Below, one piece after another: positions 47,901-60,002 of a DNA stretch of 64,000 nt. The stretch is taken from contig CM082598.2 in assembly GCA_040954595.2 (NCBI GenBank), forward strand, positions 310,001-374,000. The letters are read 5' to 3'. This DNA is from Balanoglossus misakiensis (lineage: Eukaryota > Hemichordata). The translations under genes and the position numbers were made by a program. The notes below the pieces were generated by a model. The model saw only the letters and a program-made list of their open reading frames with translations. It ran no database searches and was not told the origin of the DNA. The first letter of the stretch is position 1. Every line of letters begins with the position of its first letter.

Positions 47901-49349
47901 ATTAATGGTGTATATGACGAAGTGGCAGATCACGGTCAGAGATGTGTATCCACTAGGTGGGTGTGTACTATGAAGACTACAGATGAGTGCACAAAAACCA
48001 AGGCCAGACTAGTAGCCAGGGGATTTGAGGAAGTCAACGCTGATGATGTACAGAAAGATTCACCAACCTGCGGCAAGGAATCCATGCGGATCATTCTTGC
48101 AATATTTGCCCAGAACAATTGGAAACCTAAATCGATGGACATAAAAACTGCATTCCTGCAGGGTACCAAACTTGAGAGAGATGTGTACATCCGGCCACCA
48201 AAAGAGGCTGACGTCCCAGGTAAAATATGGCGACTGAAGAAATGTGTGTATGGTCTCAACGATGCCTCTCTACACTGGTATAATAAAGTGAAAGCCGTAA
48301 TGCTGGAATCAGGAGCGAAGATCTCTAAAGTTGATCCAGCAGTATTTTACTGGATGGATGATCAGGAGCAGCTGATGGGAGTGCTGGCCAGTCATGTAGA
48401 TGATTTCATTTGGAGCGGTTCCGAGGAATTCGAATCTTCAGTCATAGATTCTATAAGATCAACGCTCAATGTAGGAAAGGAAGACAGCGATGCCTTTCAG
48501 TATGTTGGTATAGGACTTGCAAGTGGTGAAGAACACATCTACCTGCAACAAGACAGCTACATATCCAATATGTCACCTATTCACATTGATGGGAGCAGAC
48601 GGGGACAAAAGGAAAGCCCATTGACAGATGTAGAAAAGGAGCGACTGAGATCCAAAGTAGGACAAATTCTTTGGGTGGCACACCAGAGCAGACCAGACAT
48701 TCTCTTTGATGCCTGTAACTTGGCATCGCGTATTAAAAATGCCACAGTACGAGATATACTTGATGCCAACAAAGTTATCCGCAAAGTCAAGTCTGAAGAT
48801 GTACTTCTAAAATTTCAACACTTGAATGCTGACAAATTGTCACTGCTGATATTCAGTGATGCCTCACTGGGTAATTTGCCTGATGGTGGAAGCCAAGGAG
48901 GCTACCTCGTTCTCCTTACAGACAAGGATGGGAAGTTTTCACCGATATGCTGGAATTCCAAGAAGATCAGGAGAGTAGTTCGCAGCACACTAGCTGGGGA
49001 GACACTAGCTATGGCAGACGGCATAGACTCTGCAATGTTCATTGCTACATTGTATAGTGAACTGACCTCGGGACAAACAGACAAGAACATGTTACCCCTA
49101 ACATGTGTTACAGACTGCAAGTCATTGTTTGAGGCTCTGAAGTCTGTGAAGATGGTCAATGAGAAACGACTTCGCATGGAGATCAGTGGGATCAAGGAAC
49201 TCCTGGAGAGCAAACACATCGAGAGGATCATCTGGTGTGAGACACAGAAGCAGTTGGCTGACTGTCTGACAAAGAAAGGAACTTCATCCCTGTTGCTGAT
49301 GAAGGCCCTGGATGAAGGCGTTATTGACATATGCTATGACACTGCATGA
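44988..49349 (+). CDS. Copia gag-pol polyprotein, 1453 aa, intact
   Basis: One open frame with all copia domains in order. Gag occupies about 1-230. A CCHC zinc knuckle lies at C243-C246-H251-C256 (CAICQSTFHWAKDC). The protease active site is VIDTA at 307-311, with Ala where Gly is usual. Integrase has an N-terminal H-H-C-C region (LHLQFGHAS ... CETC) and a D537, D592, E628 triad with 35 residues between the last two. An acidic low-complexity linker (DDEDDEDDEG) follows. Reverse transcriptase has D1051 (MDIKTAFLQG) and the active site HVDD (D1138-D1139). RNase H has D1291, E1338 and D1376. ATG 44988 lies 34 bases after the 5' LTR. No stop or frameshift is seen, so it may be active. The DTA triplet is the one non-canonical catalytic motif. 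Confidence 0.95.
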   Translation: MAQNSSYKNPPALREDTVYETWKNEVEIWRLMTDLDVKKQALAVALTLTGHAREKAMGIEASSLNSTDGMKTLIEALDELYKKDTIDLSYEAYSKFESFRKLEDMQMMEYIVEFERLYTQVKKYDMVLPDAVLAFKLLDSANLEDRDKQLVLTASMDLKFSTMKSSLKRIFGKGHEASGGSNDMSSTPAITIKQESAYFTQKYKPKTMKFGDKKRFPSKDSKTSNSVQRGTNPIDRFGRRSRCAICQSTFHWAKDCEHRQETNQVNVTEEKSEQQVPIEDEFCNITLLTKEQKNNEVFMTEAYGCAVIDTACTRTVCGKRWLNDYTRSLDERHRKKIIETHSDRSFKFGDGVKVQSVMNVKIPAKIGETVCTIDTEVVDTNIPLLLSKTSLKRAETRLDIKDDKAEMFQSPVELNFTSSGHYCIDIRNGLKSASKVASETLFVNNIGESEIPTMHDEMSTQEKKKMLKKLHLQFGHASAERLRKLLESAGNTDPNMLKNLTEVTDKCETCVKFKKQPVKPAVGFPLATEFNETVAVDLHEIGKNLWYLHIIDEFTRFSAGAIMTSKHSTVFVQKFIQNWISIYGAPKKLYSDNGGEFNSEEVRDMGENFNIEVKTTAAYSPWSNGLLERHNYTLTEIMRKLKQDKHQDWETTLKWALIAKNSLCNIHGFSAYQLVYGRNPNLPSTLVDKPPALEGTTTSKEVAKHITALYEARKAFTEVECSERIRRALRKQTRPTSGPFSIGDRVYYKRPDSAEWKGPGTVIGQDGVVVFVRHGGTLVRVHQCRLQMVKQTAQVDEHTDCDEKSEKIVHVKTEARKGINTTDDEDDEDDEGNERTSSKVDMKANDEQSKDDEQSEDDAQDSQIRNTAEHLKLVPGNVITYRHSQSGQLMTAEVTNRAGKASGRNKHWYNVKYLGPKEVAGIAQSIDLSQVDTLKITENYQSVDEQSEDVVMMVGDDRFLKAKLTELDNWKINGVYDEVADHGQRCVSTRWVCTMKTTDECTKTKARLVARGFEEVNADDVQKDSPTCGKESMRIILAIFAQNNWKPKSMDIKTAFLQGTKLERDVYIRPPKEADVPGKIWRLKKCVYGLNDASLHWYNKVKAVMLESGAKISKVDPAVFYWMDDQEQLMGVLASHVDDFIWSGSEEFESSVIDSIRSTLNVGKEDSDAFQYVGIGLASGEEHIYLQQDSYISNMSPIHIDGSRRGQKESPLTDVEKERLRSKVGQILWVAHQSRPDILFDACNLASRIKNATVRDILDANKVIRKVKSEDVLLKFQHLNADKLSLLIFSDASLGNLPDGGSQGGYLVLLTDKDGKFSPICWNSKKIRRVVRSTLAGETLAMADGIDSAMFIATLYSELTSGQTDKNMLPLTCVTDCKSLFEALKSVKMVNEKRLRMEISGIKELLESKHIERIIWCETQKQLADCLTKKGTSSLLLMKALDEGVIDICYDTA

Positions 49350-49497
49350 CTTTTACCTTGGATCACCGCGTTGTGTTATAGTTGATCCTATGTAACATTT
49401 GTTGTCAGTTTTGGCTGTTTGGACTTTACTGAACTATTCTCTTCATCCAGAACTTTCATTCACATTTTTTTTTTGGACTTTGGACATTTCATAAACT

Positions 49498-49515
49498 TAA
49501 AAGGATAGAGTGGAA
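49498..49515 (+). other. Polypurine tract of the copia element
   Basis: AAAAGGATAGAGTGGAA, purine-rich and directly before the 3' LTR, at the expected place for plus-strand priming. Confidence 0.65.
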
Positions 49516-49517
49516 TT

Positions 49518-49667
49518 TGATAACTTGGGCCTAGCTAGGGAGTTCTTTATTATGAGCATCCTAGGTGGACCTGTTCATGGGGGGCGACTCCATCTTGTTT
49601 TGAGTGAAACTTGTATGTGAACATTGTGGACCCAGTCGGAAATAAATCAATTATTGTTGAACTATTA
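49518..49667 (+). repeat. 3' LTR of the copia element
   Basis: 150 bp, identical to the 5' LTR by eye, followed by the second GTTGT target duplication at 49668-49672. Confidence 0.95.
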
Positions 49668-49672
49668 GTTGT

Positions 49673-51399
49673 TGTAGGGCTTCCATGGTAGCTGTGTCTT
49701 TGAGAGGAAAAACTGTATGGTCTGTGACGACTCTAGATACTGGATACCCTCAGAGATTCACACAATCATTTGGCTTCTCTGGCTGACCTCTCTGGAAATT
49801 AAAACAGAAATAGACGATTTTACGTTCATTGTGAGATCTCACGAGATATGGTTAATAATAACAGTGTCATGGCAGTGTTGCTAGCCAAGTAATACAAGTC
49901 GAACCGTATATAACTAGTAGAGATTCAGAATCTGTTCGAAAGGCTAGCCTAGTACATGTACCAGTACATATGCAAGATTCTAAAATGCTAACCTAAATCC
50001 ATTGAACCAGGACTATAAATATATCTTTGTATGACATCTCTGTTTGATTTGTAATCATTATTTTATGCCTAATTAATCAGTAGACATCTCTGTGTTTACA
50101 TTGACAGTTGGTAATCACAATATACGGGTGTCTCAGTTTCATGTCACAGTGACTCTTATATATATATTTTGAATTTCACATGAACGTCTACTAGTAGGTC
50201 AACGTTGTAGAAATTCTCAGTTTTTTTTGTCAGAATTATAAACCAGTCTGTGAACTGACTTGTCATTTGAATACATGGTAAAAAGTAAAATGTTAATGCC
50301 AAAATGTGAAAAATATATTGCAACTGAATACACCAAGCGTAAGAACATGATCTCTCTCTGTCTGGAACTCGGACATACCTCAACTGGTTTCATTCATGTA
50401 CACATATTCTAGTCTAGAACACATCCTTTGCCAAAAGACAGATATTTAAATTATGAAACTGAGATTGTATATTGTAATCTAGACTATGCACTTCTTCACT
50501 AATAATTTGGATTATAAATTTGCTAATTATTATTAGTAATATGCCTCCATTTTTAACCCTGGTGTGGTGTATTTTAGCTAGTTCCAAGGTATAGCTTGGT
50601 GAACATGTAAATCTAGTATGGTTTTATGCTAGAATGATTGGCAATCTAGTCATGCATACTTCAAAGATTACTTTGCTGATGTCATAGCTGTGCATTTAAA
50701 CAATTAAAAGATGGTCTGAATAATACTAGTATAACTTGCATGATTTGTCCCTCATAAAAGTCCGAGATGTCACAACCTTTACACACGGTCTCTTTCCATG
50801 CAAAGCATCTAGAGTCATAAAATTATACAGTTATGTAACCAGCTTGCAAGGGTGGATGATTGAAATATTGTCTCCAGTCCCCCCCAAAAAAACAACAACA
50901 ACAACAACAACAACACACACAAACAAACAAACTTTCTTTGTTTCTCCACTTGAAAGAAAATCTGACATTATTAGATAATAAGATATTTCCTAGTTCCTAT
51001 CTACATTTTTTTTCTGAAGTAGGCACTGATGTAAAAAGTTTACAAATACTTTAGTCGTTTTCAAAATTAAACCTGATACTTGGTTTTGCAATGACGAAGG
51101 CTTTGCAAAATTTATATCCTAGAGCAGCATGATTGAAATTACAGTCTTTTTATGAAATGCCATAGCTTTAGGAAAGACAACTTTCCAATAAACTTATCAG
51201 TGACCAACAGATCAAATAAATGCATGTTGCAAACGGATGGGTTTTCACGTTTCTCTGCAATATGCAACGGTGCGGACAATAACAATAAAGTTGTCCGTTG
51301 CGTACATCATTATTTATGCAATCTGTACGTTGGTCGTAGCGTAGTGCTAAAAGTCTAAAAGTTCTTACCTGTTTCTCAAAAGTCAACTTATCCCAAATG
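49673..51399. other. PDE3 intron 1, no gene recognised
   Basis: AT-rich unique-looking sequence without recognised exons. It contains only a (CAA)n tract at 50886-50932. Confidence 0.5.
50886..50932. repeat. (CAA)n / (CA)n / (CAAA)n simple repeat
   Basis: About seven CAA trinucleotides followed by short CA and CAAA runs. Confidence 0.92.
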
Positions 51400-51730
51400 T
51401 GGCGTCGATGATGACGTAAAATCGTCTCTTCCAAATGTACGACAAACATCGATAAATACCGGCATTAGCGACCTTGTAGTTAAAGCCGTGTACGTTTCAT
51501 AACCGTGTTCATTTCATCATGGACCTCTACGCAGTTGTATGATTTCACTTTCGATCGATATCTCCAGTTGAAACCGGCAAATTTGGCGGGAGTTATTTGG
51601 GCATGCGCGCAGCGCTGTTTGTGCGTTTCACCCGGAAATAAACAACTCGGTCAAGTCGATTTCTCTGTATCGATCGACGCGCGAACGAACGATGTACATG
51701 TACATGAAAGAAACATACTGAAGTAGGATT
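51400..51730. promoter_or_regulatory. CpG-rich promoter-like patch with E2F- and NRF1-like sites
   Basis: CpG is frequent here, unlike the flanks. TTTGGCGGGA at 51582-51591 matches the E2F site. GGGCATGCGCGCA from 51598 is close to an NRF1 site. TCGATCGACGCGCGAACGAACG follows in pieces near 51670. This could be a promoter for an unannotated gene, a non-coding transcript, or an internal PDE3 start. No coding exon was recognised beside it. Confidence 0.4.
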
Positions 51731-51813
51731 TCAGTATCATGAAATGTACTCATTTTCCTAAAGGCTACTTTAATTTAGGGATTAAATAATACTGGGACCA
51801 AAGTTTTGGAGTT

Positions 51814-51960
51814 AGGGACCGTTCAGTTATTATGAGGGGGAGGGGGATTTATATAGGGATGGCCAATCATGTGAAGAGTGACCCTCCCCAACACGCCTTT
51901 CTAAAATGTGACCCCCTTTGAATTTGTATAACATGACACCCCCCCCCCCCCTGCTCAAAA
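51814..51960. repeat. Possible dispersed repeat with G-run and C-run ends
   Basis: Runs from GGGACCGTTCAGTTATTATG plus a GAGGGGGAGGGGG tract to a run of 14 C near 51940, with paired GTGACCCTCCCC and GTGACCCCCTTTG motifs inside. The GGGACCGTTC start and G/C-run layout resemble repeats common in marine invertebrate genomes. Only one copy is visible here. Confidence 0.3.
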
Positions 51961-54900
51961 ATTGAAATGTCATATCACTAATAAACATACATTAATAATT
52001 GCCATTTTAACCAAATGTTGGTGTGATGGTTAAAAGAGATTGTAGAAAAACCATATATGCCATATATCACAAGAACTGAATTTATTATTTAGATCTATAT
52101 ACTTGCAATGTAATTTTTTTTTCTTCAACTGAACATGAAACTTTTTTCCAAATCATAGTAACTCTGTAGTATTTTCATGTATCAAGTAGTTTTTCTTCAA
52201 GTATAACTGTAATATTTGGAATTGTGAAGTACTTGATCAATATGGTTTCGACCTCCTGCTGCGATGGAGTGACATGTATTTTCTTAAACTATTTGTAGAG
52301 TTGCTGAGTAGCAGTAGTGTGTAGCCCAGGTTAAATTAACCAAATGGTGGTAATTAAGGTTCTTTATCTGGAGTGTTTGATCTGGGATTGGAGTGCGATT
52401 GGTTGCGTTAGTGATTTTAATCTGTACAGCGTGTGTCATGACGCGAGTTTGCCTTGTAAATAGTTTATTGCCGCTGTGCTGCTATGCATACTGGTATCAA
52501 TAGCAGATTGCTTTGCAGTCTTTCAGAGTGGGTCAATCGTCCTGTGTTGAAATTGAACTGACAATCACTGTCACTGTCTTTTCCATCTGTTTGGTAATAC
52601 TGTAAAACGGGAAATGTTCGTGGCAGGAAATCCACAGGAGGTACATGCATTATAGAAGACTAAGTCAGTTGAAGATATTTTGAGAAATCAGAATGTGGTT
52701 AAAGCAAGAAACCCTTTTCGAAATGAAATAAAGAGCCTTGAAAAGCTACTTTTCCATTGTTGGCAGGTCTTGATCAAAATATTAACCCCCCAAAATATAA
52801 TCTTGCGTTGAAATATGAACCAGCAAATGCTGCCAGCATCCTTTATAGCTTTGTGCTCAACATGAGAAAGTGATTTCAACAAGATTTGACTCGACAATAT
52901 GCAGAATAGACAAAGTGGGGCTATAGTGGCAGACCTTTTTAACAATCGATAGGTCATTCAGAATACTAAGTAATAGATAAAGCCAGTGGATATTCAAAAG
53001 TTCGCTTAAAGATGCAGAGAGTCGTTCATGTTAAGTTCTCGTTTTATGTGAAATGACAGAAACAGTGAAATTGTTAAGCTGTTGATGCGTTCTTTTAATT
53101 ATGCATGTACTTTTAAAGGTTATTTTCATGATGAGGTGAACAGGCAGTGCACAAAATAGTTAGATTCAGTAAAACTGTCACTTGACTCGCAGTTAAAGAT
53201 GAATTCTCGAAGTCAAGATGGCAAAGAAGGACGGTGAATATTAACAAGTCCATGTTTGGTTTCACGAGGCGGTGTTAGCTACAGTGTTTCAGCACATCTC
53301 TTGTCATAAATACTAATCTGGCGAGCAAATCTCAAGTTTCCCAGGAATTCCGTGTGCGGCAACGGCCGAAGATTCCGGCACTTTGCCGGCCGCTATCCGC
53401 AATTGTATTCCAGGCAGTTTTCATGAGCTTTGATTGTGTGCGTGTAGCCTATTGCTGCATAACGTTCCAGGCAACTGGCAGACCTAACGTTTCTGGGTAA
53501 CGCTTTTCTCTACATACCCTGGATGTATTGATATATCTTGTTGTTTGTAGTGTGTGTACAAGACTGTCATCTGCCACTTCAAGTTGTTTCTTTTTCCCAC
53601 ATACCACTACAGAGTCACCGCCTCTCCAGGCTAACTAAACACTTTGCATAATACCCTAACATATTGATTCGATAGCTTTGTCGAAATAAAAAGAACGTGC
53701 TGATTTTTTCTCTCTGCAGCAAACACAGATTTCTAAGGGTGATTTATTGGTGCTTGCATGTGTCAACATCACCTAGTGTGCTATGTTTACCCCTTTCACT
53801 GCTATATTTGGATTGACGCCATTGTGTTTAGTGTTGTGGTTGCACTCCTCTGCAGTTTAAGGGGGGGGGGATTTAAACACCGTATTTCGCAATAGTGTTT
53901 GGTTGATGTTAAGTTTGTAGCTTCATTATATGTACTGGAATGTCTATGTCAGCACACTTACTGATCAGCTTAGCTTGATTTGAAAGAAAAATGCAGCTTA
54001 TACACACACAAAAAATGTTGAAAATATAGCCAACATTATTCTAAAAAGGTCTGTGCAGAACATTGCAAGAGAGTGATTTGGTTTGGCACAACCAAGAACG
54101 GAAAGGTGAAACTATAGACTACCATTTTAAGGTGTGAGTATCTTTTTTCAGGTGTGGTTGTCAACAGTTCAGGTGGTGGACAGGATACTATGAGAGATAT
54201 TTTTTCTCCTGGTACTATTTAATCTACACTATAGGGAAGAAAGATTGTGTGCAATGTAAGCTTTGCTATTTACAGTGTAATAGACACCATCACCCTGGTG
54301 CCTGACTACAATAGATAGAGCCATAAACCTGTTGAGTGGCTTTTGTTACAGATTTAATGGAATATCTGCCGATCGATTATGCGGATAATGTAGTTGTCCA
54401 GTCTTTGTGTGATTCAGTGACGAAAATCGCATATTTAACAAAATATACACAAAAATTCGAAAAGATCACAAAATTTTGCAAGGAAATGATAGATTATTAG
54501 CTGTTATGAATAACCGGTTCCAGAAATATCAGTCTCCAGGGTTGATGAATTTTGTTTTATGTTTTGTTGTACAGTGGGTGTGATGTTTTGATGTTTTACT
54601 CATAAAATGTAAATACGGTAGTTAGGAGATTAATACACACAGGTTTGCAAGGTGTCTGGCAGTGTGCCAAAATTAACAAGTATGTTAATGTCTACAAACC
54701 AATGTCTCATTGCTTTTGTTTAACCAGTTATATTTTTAAATTGGGAAAAGTCTTGTTATATCTTGTTAAATTTCTCATCGCGAACATTTCCCGGTGCACA
54801 GTATACTAGAAAAACTATCAACTAAAGCTACTGGGATATTCAGCACTCAGAGACCTGGGAACTGTGATAAACACAATTTGATGCCAGATCATCATTATCT

Positions 54901-57900
54901 CGGAGTCAGACATTTATTATTGATGAGGCAGGCATATGTCACACATGTTGGAAGGTATTTAAGTCTGCATAAGGCCATTTGCATTTATCGCAGACCTTGT
55001 CATGGCTGAAATAATCCTTAGTGAGGAATATCTTTGGTCTGTTTCCACATTTGATTGTCAGAATTCATGTCAGTGTGTTTTTGGGGATGTAAAATTAAGC
55101 ATATGTTAGAGCCCAACTCTAAACCTTACCCCAGACCTAACTTCTGAATATATGTATACCCCAACAATCAATCAAATAAAAAAAAATAAAAAAAAAAAAA
55201 AAATAAACATGACCATATTTGTTAACAAACAAGCAAATAAACATGTTTTTCTAATATTTTTTATTCTATTCAAATAACACATACACACACGCATACATAC
55301 ACAAAGAGGAAGATCTCCCATACCCCACCCACCCGTCCATCCATCAACCCATCTACATGTATCTCTCTATTCATCCGTTCATTCATTCAGTCAACCGTGC
55401 ATCCATCAGCTTTCACACCCGAATATAACCCTCGATAAAAACATAAAGCAATGACAAAAATTACCCTGGGAATTCTGCAGCGAAAAGCACAATTAAAAAA
55501 CATGCTCCTTACATCAATAATTTTATGAATCAGATAATAACTATTGATGGCTGGCATAGCTGGGGAATGTACAATGCCTCAGGTTCAGTTTTCACCGTAC
55601 AATTCTGTTTTACTACAAACTTAATGATCCTGCTGACTGAAAGACAATTTGTAGCCAGTAAATTGGCAATAGCGATGCTGATTTGACCCAAGAGACATCT
55701 TGCAGTATTACTCCAAGCCTAGACAAGCTGACTTATAAAAATTCTAGAGTTTACAGTCAGGTGAAATGGTCTTAGTGGGTACAACTAAAAGCGTTCACTG
55801 CTATGCAAACAGCAGTTAAATCGTTTTGTATATGTCAGGAAATTATCCAAGCACTCCAAATGTGGGGACTTGATGAATTTCCTCTGTTCAGAATATGGGA
55901 AAGTGTTCAAATTGCCACCTCTTTCATGTTACCTCTTCTTTAAAATAAAATCTCAAAAAATGTTCTTGGAAATATGAGATTAAAGATCAGGAATTAGATA
56001 GATTACTAAGTGAATTTGGCCAGTTCAGATGACGACTCAGTTTTTTGTGCAAATTGGAAAAAGAACCATATGGTTATAAATCAGAAATCTGACATTGTTT
56101 TTTTCCTTTCTTTGCATTGTACGTGTACATGGATGAGCAAATCTGTACTTGTGAGCTCACGTATAGGCTAACACGGCCTTTTTATGGCCAAGTATAATTC
56201 TGCTAATCACAAAAGTACTGCGTTAGACTAGTGAAGCTGAACACAAACAAGGCGTAGACTCTTTCACAATCCCCTTGCTGGCAGTTCAGATCCCTTATCT
56301 TTTCTGACTAAGCCTGCAGAAGCTTAGCCAGGCAAGCCCATAGCCTAGTTTTGCTATAAAATAACACAGGGGGTTGTGGGGCAGTTTGCGTTCTGATCGC
56401 GTGCGTTAGCCATGTACTAGATGCTGTGTTGAACGCAAATTATACCATCATGCATTGCAGATACCCTATCCGCGAAGTGGTCTATGATTGACCGTAGGTG
56501 TAACTTAACTGTCTCGTACCGTGGTTGACAAATAGCTTCAAGTTGTGGCCGTATATACTGTTAGTGTGTCAAAGTTAGCGAAGGTGTGATCATTTGTCAA
56601 TATTGATGGAGGCTAACCACATCATCAACACCATCATTGCCCGGTTAGTGGCCAGTCAGAAGTGATATTGTCACACCGTCACCGAAGCAACATATAACCG
56701 TTAAACCCTGTAGTTGATGTGAAATTCATGTCAAATTTGTCTTTTGATATATTTTAAACCTACTGTTTTTATACATAGTTAATTTTAGCAAGTCATGAGT
56801 CATGAGGACTGCAAAAAAAATATATGAATTGTCATAATGATTGATTTGAGCACTGTGACTGTAGGCCGCTCTTATTGGCTGATTTACAGCCAATACCCAT
56901 CAGCCTGCCCGTATTTATTCCTGCTTGACCTTTGAACCAGTGTGTGGGTGTGCGAAGGTAAAAAACAACCTCATACAGTTAGCACTCACTGCAAGATGAC
57001 TGCTACTAAAACTCCTTCAACTTAAATAGCTTTTCTGCAAGTATTTATCAAAAGTCAAAAAAGGGCTACAAGAGACTATTAACTTAGAAGCAGTTACGTT
57101 GGTGTACTGTACATATACTAAACAAAATTACCCGTAAATTTTGAAAGAAAGTAAAACAGCTAATACATTTGTTTTTTAATTGTTTTTTTTACTGTTTTCC
57201 ATATGGAGTGTTTCCCTCATCAACAGATCTGAAAATTACGTCTTGTTTAAATTTCTTGGTAGCTGAAACACAAAATCTGCTATGGGTGCTTTTTCAAATT
57301 TGAGCCAGAGGTCAGCTTTATGTGGCGAAACATTGACATACACTTGTACTTCAGTAAACGTCTGAAAATAAAATATAATTGTCAACGATGCTAATGTATC
57401 ACTTTCTAAGTCAACTCAAGGCGTTGAAATTACCTTTCTGCTCATAAACAGTGTTGCATACTGATGAAGTTCTTTTGTTTTTGTGTAAGACTTAATTACA
57501 CTGGTACTGATTGTGTAATTACAAGTAGATTTGCAAGTGGGAGTAATTGGGATTCTGTAAACAGAGAGACAGAAGGAACATACATCCATGTACAGAAGTG
57601 AAGGAGATTGATAGCCTTTGTTTGTCATGGTTTCACTTTCAACAATAAACAAGAAAAGGACAAGTGAAGAAGATCCTGGGTTGCGTAATTTGGTGTCGCT
57701 GTTTGCCCAACGGTTTTGTTATCTATTCTGTTTAGGTTTCCATTACCTTTTGTGACATTGTGCGGCTCAAGGCAAACAGAACATGTTGGGCGACCACAAA
57801 ACACGTCTGAGTATCAACGAATCTGCCTGTTTGGTGGTACGATAGTTCTTAACAATCCTGTAAAAGTTGATGTGGTTATTTTTGCGGCCAGTGGTAGATA

Positions 57901-59904
57901 TGGTGGTTCAATGAACTGTGTGTCTCAGTTAACAAGTATATGTTAAAACTAGAACAGTAACCACCTTTGAATAACTTGCTGGACATGTCTGCATATTCTA
58001 CGCATGTGGTATTCGTCACCATAGTTACAGAACTTTTCTTAAAAGTAGAAGTTTGACTGTCGGCCTCATTCCAATATTCTCAAGGTTTCCCTTTCTTTTA
58101 GAGTGATGTAGAATTCTGACATGTTCTTAGATTAGCTGCGTTTTGTGTTGGCTGTGTCCACTGATGAACTGTTGCATCATGGGAAGTGACATGGCTTTCA
58201 ATTTCGTGCAACTGAAGAGAGGAGATTGCGATTTTGATCATCGAGATAATCACATGTTTCTGATGTCTGACCTTTTTTCTCTGCTGACTGGTGATCACTA
58301 GCTATCAGATATGGAATCACATCCGAAATCGTTACAAGTAATCAAGCACTGGTTATCGTTCTCTTCCTACAAACTTATCAATTCTAAACATGTCATACAG
58401 AAGATTGTGATCCTGTCGTGAGAATTATCATCAAGTTAGAGGATTAGTCTGAAAGGCCACGTAACTTTTCTATTATTTTTGCATGAAGGCCTTACATCTT
58501 ATGGCCAGCAACCTTAAGAAAGCTGACCTCTGCGTAGTGTGAAAGATACTTTGAGAGAAGGGAAGTTATTCACAAGGGTTTTAGTTCATGTTTATATATT
58601 CAATCAACAGTCGTATTTTTAGCATGGAATCTCTGTGTTAGCATGTCGTAGTTTAAATAAACGGGTACAAATAAGTTACTTTTGAAGAGAGGAGATAGTT
58701 TTCATGGCGACCAAGAACAGCTATACCAATTGGTGTTTAAAAATCTGACGTACGCCATGGTAACCTCTTGGGGCTTTATGTACAAATGTATTGGTATTGA
58801 AAACAACAGAGTCAGTTGGGACAAACCATGGTGGTGAAAGAGAGATGTTTTACATATCAGTAAACAGGTGTATACAAGAATATAAATAGCTTTTGCTGAG
58901 TAAAAAATGACCCAAATACAAGAAAATAGGGCAATTTTTATATCTCAGTATGTACCTAGATTTAGAATCAGATGTTACTCTTTTACTGGGATATTCGGCA
59001 CAGCTTTCAAACAACGTTTTCAGTCTTGTACATGTGTGTTTTCAGGTTTTTGCATAATACAGTACGTAAAAACGGGGGATGGGGTCAACTCCTACATAGT
59101 AGTACCTTGTTTTGAGACTGGGGGAACTTCATGTGTTTAACATGTTACCATGGTGATTGAACATATAGGCTATAAACCATTTGCATTTTAATAAAAAATG
59201 GTAACAGCCTGTTATATTTTTGGTCTAAATAAACACGAGAATGTTTGAACTTTGAAGGTTATTTCCCACTATTTTTTTTCTACCTGAGAATATTAATCTG
59301 GGTAGACGGGCTGGATGTGGATTGTACAAGTACTGGCAATTTTTACTTTCTGTATAAAAGTCTTTTAATCTCCAAAAGTATTGCAGGGTTACAGCTGTTT
59401 TGCACCCAGACAAAAAATAGAATCGAATAGTTAAAAAGGGCAAAAGTTAGATTTTGTTTTTCTACTTAAGATTCTTAAGTTTACAAGATGGAATCCATAG
59501 AGAATAGTCGATGTAATAACTGTTAAGCTTTTCTGTAGAATGGTTTGGTTGACTTTCCTAAACTCAGGACGATATTAATACTTGTAGCTTGTAATTTGGT
59601 CTATATACTTTATTGTGATCGGATATGGCCATATTTTTGTCCGGTATACAGTGCCTGCATGGCTGTGAATTATATGTAGTACATTTTTGGCATTTGCGTA
59701 TAAAGTACCTCCGCACAGATGTCATTCCCAATAGTATCTCATACCCAGCTGTTGTGCGGTCATCACAATTAGTACATCTCTTTGCATGTATGGAATTTAT
59801 CAGATATACAGAGGGGTATCGTTAACCGACCAGTTGTAATTCAACAAGAATGCCAGACATCCTGAAATAAAACGCCAAATGTATATTTTTAAAATAATAC
59901 AAGG
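51961..59904. other. Presumed PDE3 intron, no gene recognised
   Basis: About 8 kb of AT-rich sequence. Open frames of 60-90 codons occur on both strands without family motifs. Simple-sequence spots: a G run near 53863, an A-rich tract at 55178-55206 (AAAATAAAA pattern) and a degenerate (CCAT)n / (TTCA)n stretch at about 55320-55395. No PDE3 catalytic exon was found; short exons could be missed by eye. Confidence 0.45.
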
Positions 59905-60002
59905 TCTGGTCCTTTGCCTTTCCGCACCATGGTTTGGTCCAAACGCATCTTTCTATGGTAAAGTTGGACCTCTATACCGGGAAATGGAGGTGAAAGGGTT
60001 AA
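59905..60002. repeat. Diverged MITE-like element of the TTAACCCTTTCACC family
   Basis: Ends in GGTGAAAGGGTTAA at 60002 and begins with a degenerate CCTTTGCCTTTCCGCACCAT. It resembles the element at 35053-35152, and both contain TTTGG plus CTATGGTAA-like (or complementary) internal motifs. Confidence 0.45.

Larger units (their letters stand above)
44804..49667 (+). mobile_element. Complete Ty1/copia LTR retrotransposon
   Basis: Full structure: target duplication GTTGT at 44799-44803 and 49668-49672, LTRs at 44804-44953 and 49518-49667, primer-binding site, one gag-pol frame, purine-rich tract. The LTRs are unusually short (150 bp) and identical throughout by eye, so insertion was recent. The ends are TGATAA...CTATTA rather than TG...CA. 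The domain order gag, protease, integrase, RT, RNase H defines copia. Short LTRs and the animal context suggest the GalEa-like lineage (inference). It lies in the sense direction within the presumed PDE3 intron 1. Confidence 0.95.

Noticed and set aside
44988-49349. Gag-pol frame as a domesticated host gene
   Set aside because: Identical LTRs, primer site, purine tract and target duplication show a complete recent element.
54153-54235. Exon-like stretch after a TTTTTTCAG acceptor
   Set aside because: Only about 23 codons are open in one frame, no family motif is visible and no convincing donor follows.
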